Below, piece by piece: positions 7,525 to 9,470 of a stretch of DNA of 9,470 nucleotides. Each line of letters begins with the position of its first letter. Within the stretch, counting starts at the first letter, position 1. The DNA is from Balneolaceae bacterium (GTDB lineage: Bacteria > Bacteroidota > Rhodothermia > Balneolales > Balneolaceae): positions 1 through 9,470 of the forward strand of contig PWFZ01000313.1 of the NCBI GenBank assembly GCA_003555185.1, in the 5' to 3' direction. A program made the translations under genes and the position numbers. The notes beneath the pieces were generated by a model. That model saw only the letters and a list, made by a program, of their open reading frames with translations. It ran no database searches and was not told the origin of the DNA.

Positions 7525-7533
7525 TTATATAAT
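7504..7533 (+). promoter_or_regulatory. Possible promoter of the fused dehydrogenase gene
   Basis: TTGGTT (7504-7509), 18 bases, then TATAAT (7528-7533), about 130 bases upstream of the TTG start. The -10 word is a perfect sigma-70 match and the -35 word is fair. In Bacteroidetes the usual element is TAnnTTTG instead; one exact match, TATTTTTG, lies at 7455-7462 but without a clear upstream partner. Either could be real in this AT-rich stretch, where chance matches are common. Confidence 0.3.
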
Positions 7534-7577
7534 GAAACAATTTTTTGATCTAATTCACTTTAGATGCCAACTAATCG

Positions 7578-7611
7578 CCGAAGCACTAACGTTATATATA
7601 TTATGCTTCGG
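7578..7611. promoter_or_regulatory. Inverted repeat CCGAAGCA-N18-TGCTTCGG upstream of the dehydrogenase gene
   Basis: A perfect 8-bp inverted repeat (7578-7585 and 7604-7611) with an 18-base AT-rich spacer that holds the palindrome TAACGTTA (7587-7594). It ends 50 bases before the start codon. It is more GC-rich than its surroundings and has no T-run after it, so it is not a standard terminator. It could be a hairpin in the mRNA leader or an operator. Confidence 0.45.
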
Positions 7612-7661
7612 AATTCGATTATAATCAAATCTTACAATTAATTTAATCAGAATATTCCATT

Positions 7662-9470
7662 TTGAAATCCCTTGAAGCTGTCTTTGGTCCCAACTCCGCA
7701 TTGGTTGAAGAACTCTACGATCAATACCAGGAAAACCCGGATTTAGTACCCGATCACTGGAGATCCTATTTCGACAAAATTAATGGTAATGAAGCACCCG
7801 CACCTGCTCAAAAAGCGCCGGTACAACCCGCCGCCCCAAGAGAAGCAGTAAGGAAAGCTAAAAAACCGGCACCAAAGAAAGATACCACACCCGGTGTTCC
7901 TGAAACGGCAGAGCTCCAAAAAATTAAAGGAGTTGCATCAAAGATTGTTGAGAATATGGATGCCAGTATAGAAGTGCCTACAGCTACTTCGCTCCGGGTT
8001 CTTCCCATGAAAATGCTGACAGAAGACCGGGCTATTATCAATCGTCATTTATTGAAGAATGGCGAGCCTAAAGCATCTTTTACACATTTTATTGCATGGG
8101 CGGTAATTAAAGCCATCAAAGAGTTTCCATCCATTAATAGCTATTACACTAAAAAGGATGGCAACCACTACCGTGTAGTGCCAAAACAAGTGAATTTAGG
8201 TATTGCCATTGATCTTGCCGGTAAAGATGGAAAACGGAATCTGGTCGTACCAAATATTAAGGGCGTAGACAAAATGAACTTCAAAGAGTTCTTGTACGCC
8301 TATGCCGAGATTATAGACAAAGCACGTAACGGTAAACTTGAAATTAGTGACTTCCAGGAAACAACTATCAGTGTTACTAATCCCGGAACCATCGGTACAA
8401 TCTCTTCTGTACCCCGGTTGATGAAAGGTCAGGGCGCAATTATTGCTACAGGTTCTATCAACTACCCTGCTGAATTTCAATCAATGGCTCAGGATGTACT
8501 CAATCAACTGGGTGTGAGCAAAGTGATGAGCATTACCTGTACGTACGATCACAGAATTATACAGGGTGCTGAATCAGGATCATTCCTGCAAAAAATTCAC
8601 CATCTACTAAACGGTGAAGAAGACTTTTTCGACAAAATATTCAAAGATCTCGACATTCCTTATGAGCCCCTTCCATTTGGCGATGATAAGTATGAAGGGC
8701 AGCTCAGCGGAGCCGGAAATACGCTTGAGCATGATAAAAGAGCTATTGCTGTTTGGCGACTCATAAACATGTACCGAATGAGAGGTCACGTTTTAGCTGA
8801 CCTTGATCCACTTGAGGCCAGACCGGGGCACAGTCCTGAACTCGATCTTGAATATTATGGATTAACCCTTTGGGATCTGGATCGCGAATTCTATTGCGAA
8901 GGTTTGGGTGGATTTAAAACCGCCAAACTTCGGGATATCATCAAACTATTGCGTGATACCTATTGCGGAAAAATCGGGTCAGAATACATGCACCTGTTAG
9001 ATTTGGATGAGAGAAGGTGGCTTCGTGAAAAAATGGAGTCAACCACCAATACTCCCAATCTCACAAAAGACGACAAACAGTCGATTCTGCATAAATTGAA
9101 TCAGGCCATGGCGTTTGAGCAATTTTTGCACAAAAAGTATGTAGGTCACAAGCGATTTTCTCTGGAAGGCGCTGAAACCCTTATCCCGCTCATTCACTTT
9201 TTGATGGATAAAGCCGGCGAAAATGATATAGAGAAATTCTTTTTAGGAATGGCTCACCGGGGCAGATTGAATATTCTAGTGAATATCATGAATAAACCCT
9301 ATCGAAAGGTATTCGCTGATTTTGAAGGAAATATCGATCCAGAAACTATTCAGGGTTCGGGCGATGTTAAATATCACCTTGGCGCAAAAGGTGAATACGA
9401 AACCAAGAGCGGGAAACCAATTGAAGTAGAACTTTTGCCCAATCCGAGTCACCTCGAGGCCGTCAATCCT
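7662..9470 (+). CDS. kgd: Fused 2-oxoglutarate decarboxylase/dehydrogenase E1 with E2 succinyltransferase domain, N-terminal part (3' end outside window)
   Basis: The first 603 codons of a multifunctional enzyme like mycobacterial KGD (about 1,230 residues in that family), which carries out the 2-oxoglutarate dehydrogenase steps of the TCA cycle. Domain order: an E1-type N-terminal tail (about 1-40, with ALVEELYDQYQENPDLVPDH); an Ala/Pro/Lys-rich linker (about 43-80); an E2 acyltransferase catalytic domain (about 100-330) with the DHRIIQG motif and catalytic H297; then the thiamine-diphosphate E1 domain from about 340, with GHKRFSLEGAETLIPLI, FFLGMAHRGRLNILVN and GSGDVKYHLG. No lipoyl or E1-binding domain is present, so a lipoyl domain must come from another protein, as in actinobacteria. 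The start is TTG: an in-frame TAA at 7644-7646 leaves only TTG or ATT, and the protein from TTG matches the family N-terminus. The frame stays open to the last base. Confidence 0.95.
   Translation, partial: MKSLEAVFGPNSALVEELYDQYQENPDLVPDHWRSYFDKINGNEAPAPAQKAPVQPAAPREAVRKAKKPAPKKDTTPGVPETAELQKIKGVASKIVENMDASIEVPTATSLRVLPMKMLTEDRAIINRHLLKNGEPKASFTHFIAWAVIKAIKEFPSINSYYTKKDGNHYRVVPKQVNLGIAIDLAGKDGKRNLVVPNIKGVDKMNFKEFLYAYAEIIDKARNGKLEISDFQETTISVTNPGTIGTISSVPRLMKGQGAIIATGSINYPAEFQSMAQDVLNQLGVSKVMSITCTYDHRIIQGAESGSFLQKIHHLLNGEEDFFDKIFKDLDIPYEPLPFGDDKYEGQLSGAGNTLEHDKRAIAVWRLINMYRMRGHVLADLDPLEARPGHSPELDLEYYGLTLWDLDREFYCEGLGGFKTAKLRDIIKLLRDTYCGKIGSEYMHLLDLDERRWLREKMESTTNTPNLTKDDKQSILHKLNQAMAFEQFLHKKYVGHKRFSLEGAETLIPLIHFLMDKAGENDIEKFFLGMAHRGRLNILVNIMNKPYRKVFADFEGNIDPETIQGSGDVKYHLGAKGEYETKSGKPIEVELLPNPSHLEAVNP

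Noticed and set aside
7808..8480. Minus-strand open frames inside the fused dehydrogenase gene
   Set aside because: They are antisense to the conserved linker and E2 catalytic domain, which keeps a full open frame with family motifs.

Overview
The window looks chromosomal and carries mostly housekeeping genes. It probably comes from the Balneolales/Rhodothermota branch near the Bacteroidetes. The support is a short (284-residue) primary sigma factor without region 1.1, no clear Shine-Dalgarno sequence before any of the six starts, moderate-to-low GC, and a 2-oxoglutarate dehydrogenase fused E2-to-E1 in one polypeptide. The lineage is inferred from protein character, not from a search.

Layout: (1) bases 1-1254, plus strand: the 3' end of a NarL-type sensor histidine kinase, then a complete LuxR/NarL-family response regulator; together they form a two-component pair. 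(2) 1255-1899: about 645 bases without a convincing gene. It holds two direct copies of a 152-bp sequence (147/152 identical, offset 268), each preceded by a short C-rich/G-rich hairpin and degenerate CTCTGCG-type words. It ends in a strong intrinsic terminator that belongs to the minus-strand sigma gene. (3) 1900-2754, minus: the primary sigma factor. (4) 2917-7366, minus: a tight three-gene cluster transcribed in the order M3 oligopeptidase (pepF type), double-GAF/degenerate-GGDEF protein, phosphopentomutase (deoB), with gaps of only 13 and 18 bases. (5) 7367-7661: a divergent AT-rich intergenic region with an 11-bp tandem repeat, a 7-bp inverted repeat over a possible promoter, and an 8-bp inverted repeat. 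(6) 7662 to the window end, plus: the first 603 codons of a fused 2-oxoglutarate decarboxylase/dehydrogenase (kgd/sucA type), cut by the window edge.

The peptidase and the phosphopentomutase are both salvage/catabolic enzymes (peptide and deoxynucleoside/nucleoside turnover). The protein between them looks like a sensor that has lost diguanylate cyclase chemistry. The fused dehydrogenase feeds the TCA cycle at the 2-oxoglutarate step. I see no clearly new multi-gene system. The points most worth a second look are the intergenic composite repeat, the degenerate GAF-GAF-GGDEF protein in its operon, and the symmetric elements in front of the fused dehydrogenase gene.
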